Program-made: the position numbers and the translations under genes | The notes under the pieces: model-generated | Told to the model about the DNA's origin: nothing | The model's database searches: none | Seen by the model: the letters and a program-made list of their open reading frames with translations, nothing else | NCBI GenBank assembly: GCA_937921835.1 | Contig: CAKZVG010000354.1 | Coordinates: forward strand, 1 to 12,191 | Reading direction: 5' to 3' | DNA: 12,191 nt | Source: an uncultured Bryobacteraceae bacterium | Lineage (GTDB): Bacteria; Acidobacteriota; Terriglobia; Bryobacterales; Bryobacteraceae | In this document: piece after piece, positions 5,722-12,191 of the stretch | Position numbering within the stretch: position 1 is the stretch's first letter | How the letters are laid out: every line of letters starts with the position of its first letter

Positions 5722-7587
5722 CTAACGCAAGTCGCTGAGCGTTTTCTTCAGCAGGTTCGCGACATAGCCCTGGGCGCGCGCGGGCGCGTTCGGATCCGCC
5801 TGCGGCAGCGCCGCGATGGCGTCTTTCACCGGCCGCGCCTTCTCATCCAGGTAGTCCAGGGCGTTCAACGCCGCCATGGCGACGTAGGCGCCCTGCTTCT
5901 CCGCGTTGGCCAGTTCGAGCAGCACCGCGAGCGCGCGCTTCAACTCCTGTTCGTTCCCGTAACGTCCCAGCGCCTCGGCCGCCGCCACGCGCACGCTCGG
6001 CGAGGCGTCCTCCAGCGCCTGGAGCAACTGCGCGCGGCCCGACTTCACACCCTCCGCACCGCGCATCAGCAGGCCCATCGCGGCCCAGTAGCGCACGCCG
6101 CTGTCGGAGTCCTTGAAGGCCGGAAGCAGCCCGCCCGCCGATCCGGGCCTGAGCGCCGCCGCCTCCTCCGCCGTCCGGATGACCCGCCCCGCCGGGTACT
6201 TGCTCTCGTCCTGCCCCATCTGGTAAGGCGTCGACCCCTTCGACCGCCGGTGAATCTCGTCCTCGGGTAGGAAGCCGACGTCGCGGATCCGCAGGGCCAG
6301 CTCCTGCTGGGCCTTGCGCAGCCGTTCCAGGATCTCGCGATGCGCCGCTGATCCGGCCAGGTTGTTCACCTCGTCCGGGTCCTTCTCCAGGTCGTAGAGT
6401 TCCTCGGACGGCTTGGTCTCCCAGAAGCGCCGCTGCGCGGCATTGAGTTTCCCCTGGTCGTAGAGATCCTTCCAGACCTGCGTGGTGGGGGTCTCGAACA
6501 TATAGGCGATGTGCTGGCCGTAGATCCTGTGCGGCATGTAGTTGCGGATGTAGATGTAGCGCTTGTCGCGCACCGAGCGCACCAGGTCGTAGCGCTCGTC
6601 CATCCGGCCGCGGAAGCCGTACAGCAGCGGCTGCTCGGGCGCTTCGAACTCGCCCAGGAAGGCGTGGCCCTGCATGTGCGCTGGCGGCTGGATGCCGCAC
6701 AGGCTGAGCAGCGTCGGCGCCAGGTCGATGAATCCCACCAGGCGGGACGTCTCCCCGCCCGGACGGTAGTCCTTCGGCGCCAGGTGGCGGAACTTCTCGG
6801 GAATGTGGACGATCAGCGGCACCTGCAAGCCCGAGTTGTAGGGCCAGCGCTTGCTGCGCGGCATGCCCGAGCCGTGGTCGCCGTAGAAAAAGACGATGGT
6901 GTCTCCGGCGAGACCGTCTTTTTCAAGCTGGCTGAGCACCTCGGCGGCCTGCTTGTCCATGGTGGTGATGTTGTCGTGGTACTGCGCCCAGTCGTGCCGC
7001 ACCTCGGGCGTGTCAGGATGGTAGGCGGGCACGCGCACCTCGCGCGGGTCGTGGATCAGGGTGTGCGGGCGGCGCCGGATCTGACTCTCGTGCGTGATCG
7101 TGAAGTTGAAGATCGAGAAAAACGGCTGGCCCGGCCTGCGGTTGCGCCAGTGCGCCTTCGGGCTGGATTCGTCCCAAACCTTACCCGTGTACTCCAGGTT
7201 GTAGTCTTCCTTGGAGTTGTTGCTGACGTAGTAGCCCGCCTCGCGCAGGTAGCACGGGTACATCAGCATTCCTGGCGGCAGGCTGGTCATGCTGCGCATG
7301 TGTTCGGAGCCGGTCGCCTGCGGATACATGCCGGAGATGATCGTGGTCCGCGCCGGGGCGCATACCGGGGCGGTCGACCAGGCGTTGCGGTAGATGACGC
7401 CCCGCGACGCCAGCCGGTCCAGGTTGGGGGTGACGGCCACCCGGTCGCCGTAAGCCCCGATGTGCGGTCCGATGTCCTCGCTGGTGATCCACAGAACGTT
7501 GGGCCGCGCCTTGGCCGCGCCGCAGGCAACTCCCGCGCCGAGAGCCGCGCCCGCGAACGCGCGGCGGGAAAACATGGATGATGGCAT
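5722..7587 (-). CDS. Tat-exported formylglycine-dependent sulfatase with C-terminal HEAT-like repeats
   Basis: A 621-aa sulfatase predicted to hydrolyse sulfate esters or N-sulfates outside the cytoplasm. The N-terminus has a twin-arginine signal (SRRAF at 7-11, then an Ala/Gly-rich stretch) ending near residue 27. The alkaline-phosphatase-like sulfatase core runs from about 29 to 410. It has SED at 36-38 as the first metal site, CAPAR at 76-80 (Cys76 would be converted to formylglycine, Arg80 stabilises it), and GDHG with D237/H238 plus K246 as later active-site residues. SED in place of the usual DD occurs in heparan-N-sulfatase-like groups. Residues ~475-595 form Ala/Leu-rich helical repeats of HEAT type. 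The start at 7587 has AGGAG 5 nt upstream. No sulfatase-modifying enzyme, transporter or glycan gene is adjacent, so the substrate cannot be inferred. Confidence 0.93.
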   Translation of the reverse strand: MPSSMFSRRAFAGAALGAGVACGAAKARPNVLWITSEDIGPHIGAYGDRVAVTPNLDRLASRGVIYRNAWSTAPVCAPARTTIISGMYPQATGSEHMRSMTSLPPGMLMYPCYLREAGYYVSNNSKEDYNLEYTGKVWDESSPKAHWRNRRPGQPFFSIFNFTITHESQIRRRPHTLIHDPREVRVPAYHPDTPEVRHDWAQYHDNITTMDKQAAEVLSQLEKDGLAGDTIVFFYGDHGSGMPRSKRWPYNSGLQVPLIVHIPEKFRHLAPKDYRPGGETSRLVGFIDLAPTLLSLCGIQPPAHMQGHAFLGEFEAPEQPLLYGFRGRMDERYDLVRSVRDKRYIYIRNYMPHRIYGQHIAYMFETPTTQVWKDLYDQGKLNAAQRRFWETKPSEELYDLEKDPDEVNNLAGSAAHREILERLRKAQQELALRIRDVGFLPEDEIHRRSKGSTPYQMGQDESKYPAGRVIRTAEEAAALRPGSAGGLLPAFKDSDSGVRYWAAMGLLMRGAEGVKSGRAQLLQALEDASPSVRVAAAEALGRYGNEQELKRALAVLLELANAEKQGAYVAMAALNALDYLDEKARPVKDAIAALPQADPNAPARAQGYVANLLKKTLSDLR

Positions 7588-7619
7588 AGCTGCTCCTGTT
7601 CTTCCCTAGCGTACCCCGT

Positions 7620-7648
7620 TTGACCGCACCGTAGCCGTTGCCTATACT
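7620..7648 (+). promoter_or_regulatory. Sigma-70-type promoter of secG-tRNA-Leu
   Basis: TTGACC (7620-7625) and TATACT (7643-7648) are separated by exactly 17 nt, each one or two mismatches from the consensus hexamers. The predicted start is near 7655, giving a leader of about 54 nt before the secG ATG. No comparably good promoter was found for the divergent sulfatase. Confidence 0.75.
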
Positions 7649-7708
7649 GAAAGATGAAAGACGGCCGGTGCGCGGCCTCGTGCGCGCTCCATCTTAAAAG
7701 AACAGCCT

Positions 7709-8122
7709 ATGGTCATTCTACTGACAGTAATTCACATTCTGGTCTGCTTTTTCCTGGTGATCGTGGTGCTGTTGCAAAGCGGCAAAGCGGCTGACCTGGC
7801 GGGCGCTTTTGGCGGCATGGGATCGCAGACGGCGTTTGGTCCGCGGGGCGCGGCCACCATCCTGAGCAAGGCCACCACCGTCGCCGCCGTGATGTTCATG
7901 GTGACGTCGCTTTCGCTATCGATCATGGCCAGCCGTTCCTCGGGCGCCGCTTCGACGGTCCTTGAAAAGCAGCCCGGCACACCGGCCCAGACGGCGCCCG
8001 CCCCGCAGGCGCCGCAACCGTCGGTGACGCTCTCGGACGAAACCGGCCAACATCAGCAGACGATCCCGCTGGAGCTGCCGCCACAGGGAAAGCCGGCGCC
8101 GGAATCGAAGGACAAGAAGTAG
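7709..8122 (+). CDS. secG: Preprotein translocase subunit SecG
   Basis: The small membrane subunit of the SecYEG channel, which assists SecA-driven export across the inner membrane. The 137-aa protein has two membrane segments (about 2-22 and 55-74). Between them lies the family's conserved loop, with [16 protein letters not shown] at 21-36, a run of small residues, then [14 protein letters not shown]. The remaining ~60 residues form a Pro/Ala/Gln-rich hydrophilic tail of the variable kind seen in many SecG proteins. Only a weak purine-rich sequence (AAAAGAA) precedes the ATG. It lies 60 nt downstream of a strong promoter and 17 nt upstream of tRNA-Leu, and is probably co-transcribed with it. 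Confidence 0.95.
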   Translation: MVILLTVIHILVCFFLVIVVLLQSGKAADLAGAFGGMGSQTAFGPRGAATILSKATTVAAVMFMVTSLSLSIMASRSSGAASTVLEKQPGTPAQTAPAPQAPQPSVTLSDETGQHQQTIPLELPPQGKPAPESKDKK

Positions 8123-8139
8123 GGTTTTCGCGCTTGAAC

Positions 8140-8226
8140 GCGGAGGTGGCGGAATTGGCAGACGCACTAGCTTGAGGTGCTAGCGGGAGCAATCCCGTGG
8201 GGGTTCAAGTCCCCCTCTCCGCACCA
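8140..8226 (+). tRNA. tRNA-Leu (anticodon GAG)
   Basis: An 87-nt class II tRNA with CCA encoded (8224-8226). The acceptor GCGGAGG (8140-8146) pairs with TCTCCGC (8216-8222), with one G-U pair. The anticodon stem is CTAGC (8167-8171) with GCTAG (8179-8183), around loop TTGAGGT, giving anticodon GAG at 8174-8176. A long variable arm (GGGA/TCCC) and a T arm GGGGG-TTCAAGT-CCCCC follow. The long variable arm and GAG anticodon identify leucine, reading CUC/CUU codons. It has no obvious promoter of its own and probably depends on that of secG. Confidence 0.97.
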
Positions 8227-8233
8227 TGTATCG

Positions 8234-8266
8234 GGCCGCCGTTTCCCACCGTTACGGCGGCCTTTT
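8234..8266 (+). terminator. Intrinsic terminator after tRNA-Leu
   Basis: GGCCGCCGT (8234-8242) and ACGGCGGCC (8254-8262) form a perfect 9-bp stem with an 11-nt loop, followed by TTTT (8263-8266) and more T-rich sequence. It lies 7 nt after the encoded CCA and ends the secG-tRNA unit. Confidence 0.85.
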
Positions 8267-8599
8267 CCGTTTGTACCGGGAACCTGCCGGGCGCCTGGGC
8301 CCCGCGAGAGGCGCCGGGAGTGCTCCTTCGGCCGCCGGCGCGGCCGACCGGGCGAGCGGAGGGACCGAGGGCTGCCGCGTCCGCGGGTGGGTCTTTCCGT
8401 GTTGCTGACGGCCTCCGTGCGGGCCGCTCCGTGAGTCATGACGCCGGGCCCGTTCCCGCGCTCGCGCCGTTGAGGGTTCTAAAACTCGCCGGCCGGGGCG
8501 GTCCACCCCGCCCGCCTGAGGGAAATCGCTGATCGCGCTTGTCCGCCACTCTGCTAAACTGGAGAACTGGGGCCTTTCCCCTCGTTACAGGTTCTTGAT
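8267..8599. other. GC-rich gene-free stretch upstream of the radical SAM gene
   Basis: No coding or RNA gene is recognised in these 333 nt. The stretch is very GC-rich and can fold: GGCGCCT/AGGCGCC (8290-8296 with 8309-8315), GGCCGC/GCGGCC (8330-8335 with 8340-8345) and a GGGCGG/CCGCCC pair near 8500-8515. None is followed by a T run. Open frames crossing it lack ribosome binding sites and run over the tRNA or terminator. The end of the stretch holds the likely promoter and leader of the downstream gene. Confidence 0.6.
8552..8560 (+). promoter_or_regulatory. Possible extended -10 promoter for the radical SAM gene
   Basis: TGCTAAACT contains a -10-like TAAACT preceded by an extended -10 TG at the right distance. 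A TTGTCC at 8539-8544 is too close (10 nt) to be its -35, so recognition would rest on the extended -10. The predicted start near 8567 leaves a leader of about 33 nt. The match is moderate. Confidence 0.35.
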
Positions 8600-10252
8600 T
8601 TGACTGAACGGCTGACTCCTCACCCCAAGGGCACGCGCGCCCGCGTCCTGCTCTCCTCTGTTTTCGGCCCTTACGCCCAGGACGACGAATACGGGGGACG
8701 GGCCATCAACCCCATGGAGCTTTACCACAACCAGGTGACGCGGCTCCAGGGTTCGTTTTCACTGCGGATGTTTCACCGTTCCTGGGGCATCATGATGATC
8801 CAGGAGAACATCGACGCGCCCTCGACGGTGTTGGACTTTCCGCGGCGCGAAACCTTCGCCGCCGAGCTCCAGCGCGGGCGCTATGACATCGTCGGCATCT
8901 CCTCGATCATCGTCAACGTCGGCAAAGTCCGCGAGATGTGCCGCATGGTGCGGGAGCTGTCTCCCCGCTCGGTGATCGTGGTCGGCGGCCACGTCACCGC
9001 CATCCCCGGTATCGAAAGCATGGTGGACGCCGATCACTATGTCCGCGGCGATGGAATCGCCTGGATGCGGCGCTATCTGGGGCAGGATCCCGACGCTCCC
9101 ATCCGGCACCCGCGCATTGTTTCGGGCTTCGATCTGCGCGTCATGGGGGTGCGCATTCCGGACGGCGGAAAAAGCACGGCGGCGACCATCATTCCCTCCG
9201 TGGGATGTCCGATGGGCTGCAACTTCTGCACCACCTCGGCGTTTTTTGGCGGCAAAGGAAAGGTGCTGAACTTTTACCAGACGGGCGACGAACTCTTCGA
9301 GCTGATGTGCGAGATGGAGCGCTCCCTCCGGGCGCAGTCCTTCTTCATCATGGATGAGAACTTCCTGCTCCAGCGCGAGCGCGCCAGGCAACTGCTCGAT
9401 CGTATGAAGCGCCATGACAAGAGCTGGGCCTTCTACGTCTTCTCCTCCGCCAACGCCATCCGCAAATACACCATCGAGGAGCTCGTCGAGCTGGGCGTCT
9501 CCTGGATCTGGATGGGCCTGGAGTCGCCGCGCTCGGGATACTCGAAGCTGAACGGAACCGATACCCGCCAGCTTACCGCCGAGCTGCGCCGGCACGGCAT
9601 CAAGCTGCTGGGATCGACCATCGTCGGCATGGAGCACCACACCCCGGAGAACATCACCGAGGAGATCGAGTACGCGGTCGCGCACGAGACCGACTTCCAC
9701 CAGTTCATGCTCTACACGCCGGTGCCGGGCACGCCCCTCTACCGGCAGATGGCCGACGAAGACCGGCTGCTCGATGTCGACCTGGCAGACATCCACGGCC
9801 AGTTCAAGTTCAACTTCCGCCACCAGGCGATTTCCCGCGACGATTCGAAGAAGTTTCTGGACTGGGCCTTCTGGCGTGATTTCGAGCGCAATGGCCCGAG
9901 CATCTTCCGCATCTGCCGCACCACGTTTCAAGGCTGGATGCGCTACAAGGATTACCACGACGCGCGCGTCCGCCGCCGCTTCGAGTGGGAAGCGCGGCAG
10001 TTGAAGAACGCCTACGCGGGCGTGCTCTGGGCCATGGAGCGCCGCCTGCGGGAAACCAACGCCGCCGTCGCCGCGCAGGTGCGCTCGCTGCGGCGCGAGA
10101 TCGAGCGCGAGTTCGGTTCCATATCCCGGCTCTGGGCGGCGCTGGCCGGTCCGGTGCTGCTGTGGGCCAGCCGGCGCGAGGACCGGCGCCTGGCGGCGGG
10201 GCACACCTACGAGCCCCCCACCTTCGTCGAACGCCGCAACTGGCCGGATTAG
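8600..10252 (+). CDS. B12-binding-like domain radical SAM protein of unknown substrate
   Basis: A 550-aa radical SAM enzyme. Residues ~85-165 resemble the Rossmann-like cobalamin-binding domain placed before many radical SAM cores (DIVGISS, then VIVVGGHVTA at 125-134). The classic DxHxxG histidine-ligand motif is not visible, so cobalamin, if bound, may be base-on or absent. The radical SAM core (~195-400) has the [4Fe-4S] ligands CxxxCxxC at C203, C207 and C210, MDENF at 251-255, and MGLES at 305-309 in the SAM-contact region. The last ~120 residues are Arg-rich and helical, without a recognised fold. The start is TTG 8600, with a weak AGG 8 nt upstream. No earlier start exists in frame, and the region RVLLSSVFGPYAQDDEYGG, which looks like a family N-terminus, requires a start near here. 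No pathway genes are adjacent. Confidence 0.88.
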   Translation: MTERLTPHPKGTRARVLLSSVFGPYAQDDEYGGRAINPMELYHNQVTRLQGSFSLRMFHRSWGIMMIQENIDAPSTVLDFPRRETFAAELQRGRYDIVGISSIIVNVGKVREMCRMVRELSPRSVIVVGGHVTAIPGIESMVDADHYVRGDGIAWMRRYLGQDPDAPIRHPRIVSGFDLRVMGVRIPDGGKSTAATIIPSVGCPMGCNFCTTSAFFGGKGKVLNFYQTGDELFELMCEMERSLRAQSFFIMDENFLLQRERARQLLDRMKRHDKSWAFYVFSSANAIRKYTIEELVELGVSWIWMGLESPRSGYSKLNGTDTRQLTAELRRHGIKLLGSTIVGMEHHTPENITEEIEYAVAHETDFHQFMLYTPVPGTPLYRQMADEDRLLDVDLADIHGQFKFNFRHQAISRDDSKKFLDWAFWRDFERNGPSIFRICRTTFQGWMRYKDYHDARVRRRFEWEARQLKNAYAGVLWAMERRLRETNAAVAAQVRSLRREIEREFGSISRLWAALAGPVLLWASRREDRRLAAGHTYEPPTFVERRNWPD

Positions 10253-10293
10253 CCGGCCGCCGCGGCCGGGGACCCGCGCTCCGGCCGGTCCCC
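10253..10293. other. Overlapping stem-loops between convergent genes
   Basis: Right after the radical SAM stop, CCGGCCG (10253-10259) and CGGCCGG (10263-10269) can pair. A competing stem, GGGGACC (10268-10274) with GGTCCCC (10287-10293), reaches into the stop codon of the Omp85 gene. Neither is followed by a T run on either strand, so a two-way termination role is possible but unsupported by a canonical signature. Confidence 0.35.
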
Positions 10294-12191
10294 TAGAACG
10301 CCTGGCCGATGCTGAAGAACAACTGGCCGAAGCTCTCGCCCGCCCGCCGGTCGAGCTTGATTCCATAATCGAGCCGCAGCAGGAAATACGGCGTTCGCGC
10401 GCGCAAACCAAACCCGCCCGTCGTGCGCACATCCGAGAGGCTGAAATCCGCCGCCCGGCGGTAGACGTTGCCGAGGTCCAGGAAAGCGACGCCGTCGAAG
10501 ATGGAGTAGGCCGGGAAGCGCAGTTCGTTGTTGACGATCAGCACCGCGTTGCCGCCCACGGGGCTGCCCAGGAAGTCGAGTGGCCCAACCGAATTCTGCT
10601 CGAAACCGCGGATCGAGGTCCCGCCGCCGGCGAAGAAGCGCTCGCTCGGAACCAGTTCCTGGCCGCCGAGTCCTCCCGCCAGGCCAACCCGCACGCCGCC
10701 GGCGTAGACCAGCCGAGGTTTATAGGCCTTCGACCACGGGATCTCGCGCGGCCGCGAGAGCGCTTGGTAGCGGAAATACTGTCCGAAATAGCGCACGAAG
10801 CGGAGCTGCGAGCCAAGCGTCTCGGGCGCCCATTCGAGCGCGTGCGACATGAAGGATCCGCGCGTGGCGTCCAGGATCTCGTCGCGCGTGTCACGGCTGA
10901 GCGAAGCCGTCAGCGGCGCCACCCGCAGGCTGATGTCGAACGGGAACAGCGGATCGGGCTCGCGGTCGTAGGTGTGCGATCGTTCCAGCCGGTAGCCGTA
11001 GTTCAGCACGTAGCGGTCGCCGAAGCGCGCCTGCTGCTGCAACGACACGCCCACGCGGTCGTTGATGAAGGTCTCCTGCAACTCGCGCCGGTAGAACGTC
11101 GAGGCGATGGTCTCAAGCGGAAAGCGGCGCAGCAGCGGCTGGCTGAAGAACGCGCGCGCCTCCCGCAGATCGCTGTCGTAGCGGGTGCGGAAGCCCAGCA
11201 CGCGCGCGCTGCCGAGCAGGTTGCGGATCGAGACGTCGGCGATGCCCCCGGGACCGCGGTCGGTGTCGTAGTAGGCCCCATAGCGGAACTGCCAGGGCTG
11301 GGCCTCGCGCACCTTGACGTTCAGGCGCACCTGCTTCGGGCCGCCGCCCTCGGGATTGAGCACCTCGCGCTCCAGATCGACCAGCGCGTAGGCGCCCGTC
11401 CGGTACAGGTTGCGGCGCGCCTGGCTGAGTCCCGAAAACGACACCGGGTCGCCTGCCGAGAGCGCAATTTGGCTGCGGATCAGGCTCTCGGCGGTGTGCC
11501 GGTTGCCGCTTACGTTCACCGATTCGACCACGCCCGGCCGGTTCTCCTCGACCCGGAATTCGACGTCCACCAGTCCGGCGTTGGGACGCCGGGCGAGCGT
11601 GTAGCTGGTCTCGGCTTCCAGGTAGCCCCGCTCGGCGTAGGCCTCCTCCAGCCGGGCCAGGGCTTCGTCGCGGCGCTCGGGCAGGAACACCGCGCCGGTC
11701 TCCAGGCGCGCGGCTTCCAGCGCTTCGCGCGCCGCCAGCGCCCGGTTGCCCGTGATCGAAACCTCTCCCACGCGGTATTCGGCCCCTTCCCGGACCGGGA
11801 ACACCACCCGCCCGCCGCCCGCCGCCGGGTCGAGTTTGAACTCCGGCTCACCCACTTCCGCCTCGAGAAACGCGCGTTCCCGGTAGTAGCGCGTGAGCAT
11901 TTCGGAGACCCTGCCGGGATCGGTGTAGACCGCGGTCTCCTGGCCCGCGCGCGCGATCGCACGGCGGAGTTCGCGCCCCGGGATGCTCCGCGCACCTTCG
12001 AATTCCACCTGCACGCCGCGGAAGCGCGGCCCGGGAGCGATGTCGAACAGCACGCGCTTGGCTTCGCCGCCCGAAGCCGCGATGCTGGTCTCGATCTTCG
12101 CCTGAAGATGGCCCGCCTCGATCAGCGCCTTGCGGACCTCGGCCGCCGCCTCGTCGCTGCGCTGCGCGTCGAAAACGCCAGCGCGCCAGAT
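10293..12191 (-). CDS. Omp85-family outer-membrane assembly/translocation protein (BamA/TamA-like), 5' partial
   Basis: An outer-membrane beta-barrel protein with periplasmic POTRA domains, involved in inserting or exporting outer-membrane proteins. The frame is open from the window edge (first codons read IWRAGVFDAQ), so the GTG at 12051-12053 is internal and the true start lies outside. A POTRA fragment occupies about 12030-12191. Three further POTRA-like units follow, at about 12014-11784, 11774-11541 and 11534-11304, each ending near a strand such as VEFEG, VSITGNR or VNVSGNRHTAESL. The barrel spans about 11297-10293. It shows DTRDE...ATRGSF, the diagnostic (V/I)RGF motif as SIRGF (10602-10616), and ends in an aromatic C-terminal Phe, the usual beta-signal. 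BamA versus TamA cannot be settled: bamD/skp/lpx or tamB neighbours are not in the window. Confidence 0.9.
   Translation of the reverse strand: MWRAGVFDAQRSDEAAAEVRKALIEAGHLQAKIETSIAASGGEAKRVLFDIAPGPRFRGVQVEFEGARSIPGRELRRAIARAGQETAVYTDPGRVSEMLTRYYRERAFLEAEVGEPEFKLDPAAGGGRVVFPVREGAEYRVGEVSITGNRALAAREALEAARLETGAVFLPERRDEALARLEEAYAERGYLEAETSYTLARRPNAGLVDVEFRVEENRPGVVESVNVSGNRHTAESLIRSQIALSAGDPVSFSGLSQARRNLYRTGAYALVDLEREVLNPEGGGPKQVRLNVKVREAQPWQFRYGAYYDTDRGPGGIADVSIRNLLGSARVLGFRTRYDSDLREARAFFSQPLLRRFPLETIASTFYRRELQETFINDRVGVSLQQQARFGDRYVLNYGYRLERSHTYDREPDPLFPFDISLRVAPLTASLSRDTRDEILDATRGSFMSHALEWAPETLGSQLRFVRYFGQYFRYQALSRPREIPWSKAYKPRLVYAGGVRVGLAGGLGGQELVPSERFFAGGGTSIRGFEQNSVGPLDFLGSPVGGNAVLIVNNELRFPAYSIFDGVAFLDLGNVYRRAADFSLSDVRTTGGFGLRARTPYFLLRLDYGIKLDRRAGESFGQLFFSIGQAF

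Noticed and set aside
5494..6270. Plus-strand open frame beginning in the structured intergenic region
   Set aside because: It starts inside the first stem-loop, crosses the intrinsic terminator, and most of it is antisense to the sulfatase; the protein is Arg-rich without motifs.
6511..7581. Plus-strand open frame (~356 codons) opposite the sulfatase
   Set aside because: It lies antisense to a sulfatase with intact CAPAR and GDHG motifs; its Val/Ala/Arg/His-rich sequence matches no fold.
5722..7587. Lipoprotein signal with Cys22 in the sulfatase
   Set aside because: Residue -3 of Cys22 is Gly instead of Leu/Val/Ile, so the lipobox is poor, while the SRRAF twin-arginine motif fits a Tat signal.
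8177..8434. Plus-strand open frame overlapping the tRNA-Leu 3' half
   Set aside because: It runs through the tRNA and its terminator and has no ribosome binding site.
8539..8544. TTGTCC as -35 box for the radical SAM gene
   Set aside because: It is only 10 nt from the TAAACT -10, far short of the usual 16-18 nt.
8759..10432. Long minus-strand open frame (~557 codons) opposite the radical SAM gene
   Set aside because: It is antisense to a gene with intact catalytic motifs, has low-complexity composition, and runs on into the Omp85 coding region in another frame.
1..12191. CRISPR array, phage genes, toxin-antitoxin or other defence system
   Set aside because: No regularly spaced direct repeats, integrase, transposase, nuclease or small paired genes are visible on either strand.

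Overview
The window comes from a GC-rich diderm bacterium. The outer membrane is implied by an Omp85 barrel protein, and every protein gene shows uniformly GC-rich third codon positions. The gene set (Tat-type sulfatase with HEAT-like repeats, B12-type radical SAM protein, HAMP-PP2C phosphatase, Omp85) would suit Acidobacteriota of the Solibacter/Bryobacter kind, but that placement is an inference. No CRISPR array, phage module, intact insertion sequence or recognisable defence system is visible.

Region 1 (1-5319, + strand) is a tightly packed run of five genes: a membrane-anchored HAMP-PP2C (SpoIIE-type) phosphatase cut by the window edge, a 2TM potassium channel with RCK domains, a bifunctional NAD(P)H-hydrate epimerase/dehydratase, TsaE (t6A tRNA modification ATPase) and a YqhD-type NADPH-dependent aldehyde reductase. 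Junctions are a 5-nt gap, a 4-nt overlap, a 26-nt overlap and a 14-nt gap, so a single transcript is likely. Three of the genes concern nicotinamide cofactors or nucleotides: RCK domains bind NAD(H) or other nucleotides, Nnr repairs damaged NAD(P)H, and YqhD consumes NADPH.

Region 2 (5320-5721) is a 402-nt gap between convergent genes and the most unusual part of the window. Its first ~200 nt drop to about 52% GC by hand count. It holds a GTGAAAT inverted repeat, a sigma-54-like -24/-12 element, two perfect stem-loops and a perfect intrinsic terminator on the + strand. Together these suggest an unannotated structured small RNA of about 100 nt.

Region 3 (5722-7587, - strand) is an exported formylglycine-dependent sulfatase with a C-terminal HEAT-like repeat tail.

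Region 4 (7620-8266, + strand) is a complete transcription unit: a strong sigma-70 promoter, secG, tRNA-Leu(GAG) 17 nt after the secG stop, and an intrinsic terminator. E. coli has the same order (secG-leuU).

Region 5 (8267-10252) is a GC-rich gene-free stretch followed by a 550-aa B12-binding-like radical SAM protein of unknown substrate, starting at TTG. Region 6 (10293-12191, - strand) is an Omp85/BamA/TamA-type outer-membrane protein whose N-terminus lies beyond the window; its open frame runs to the window edge.
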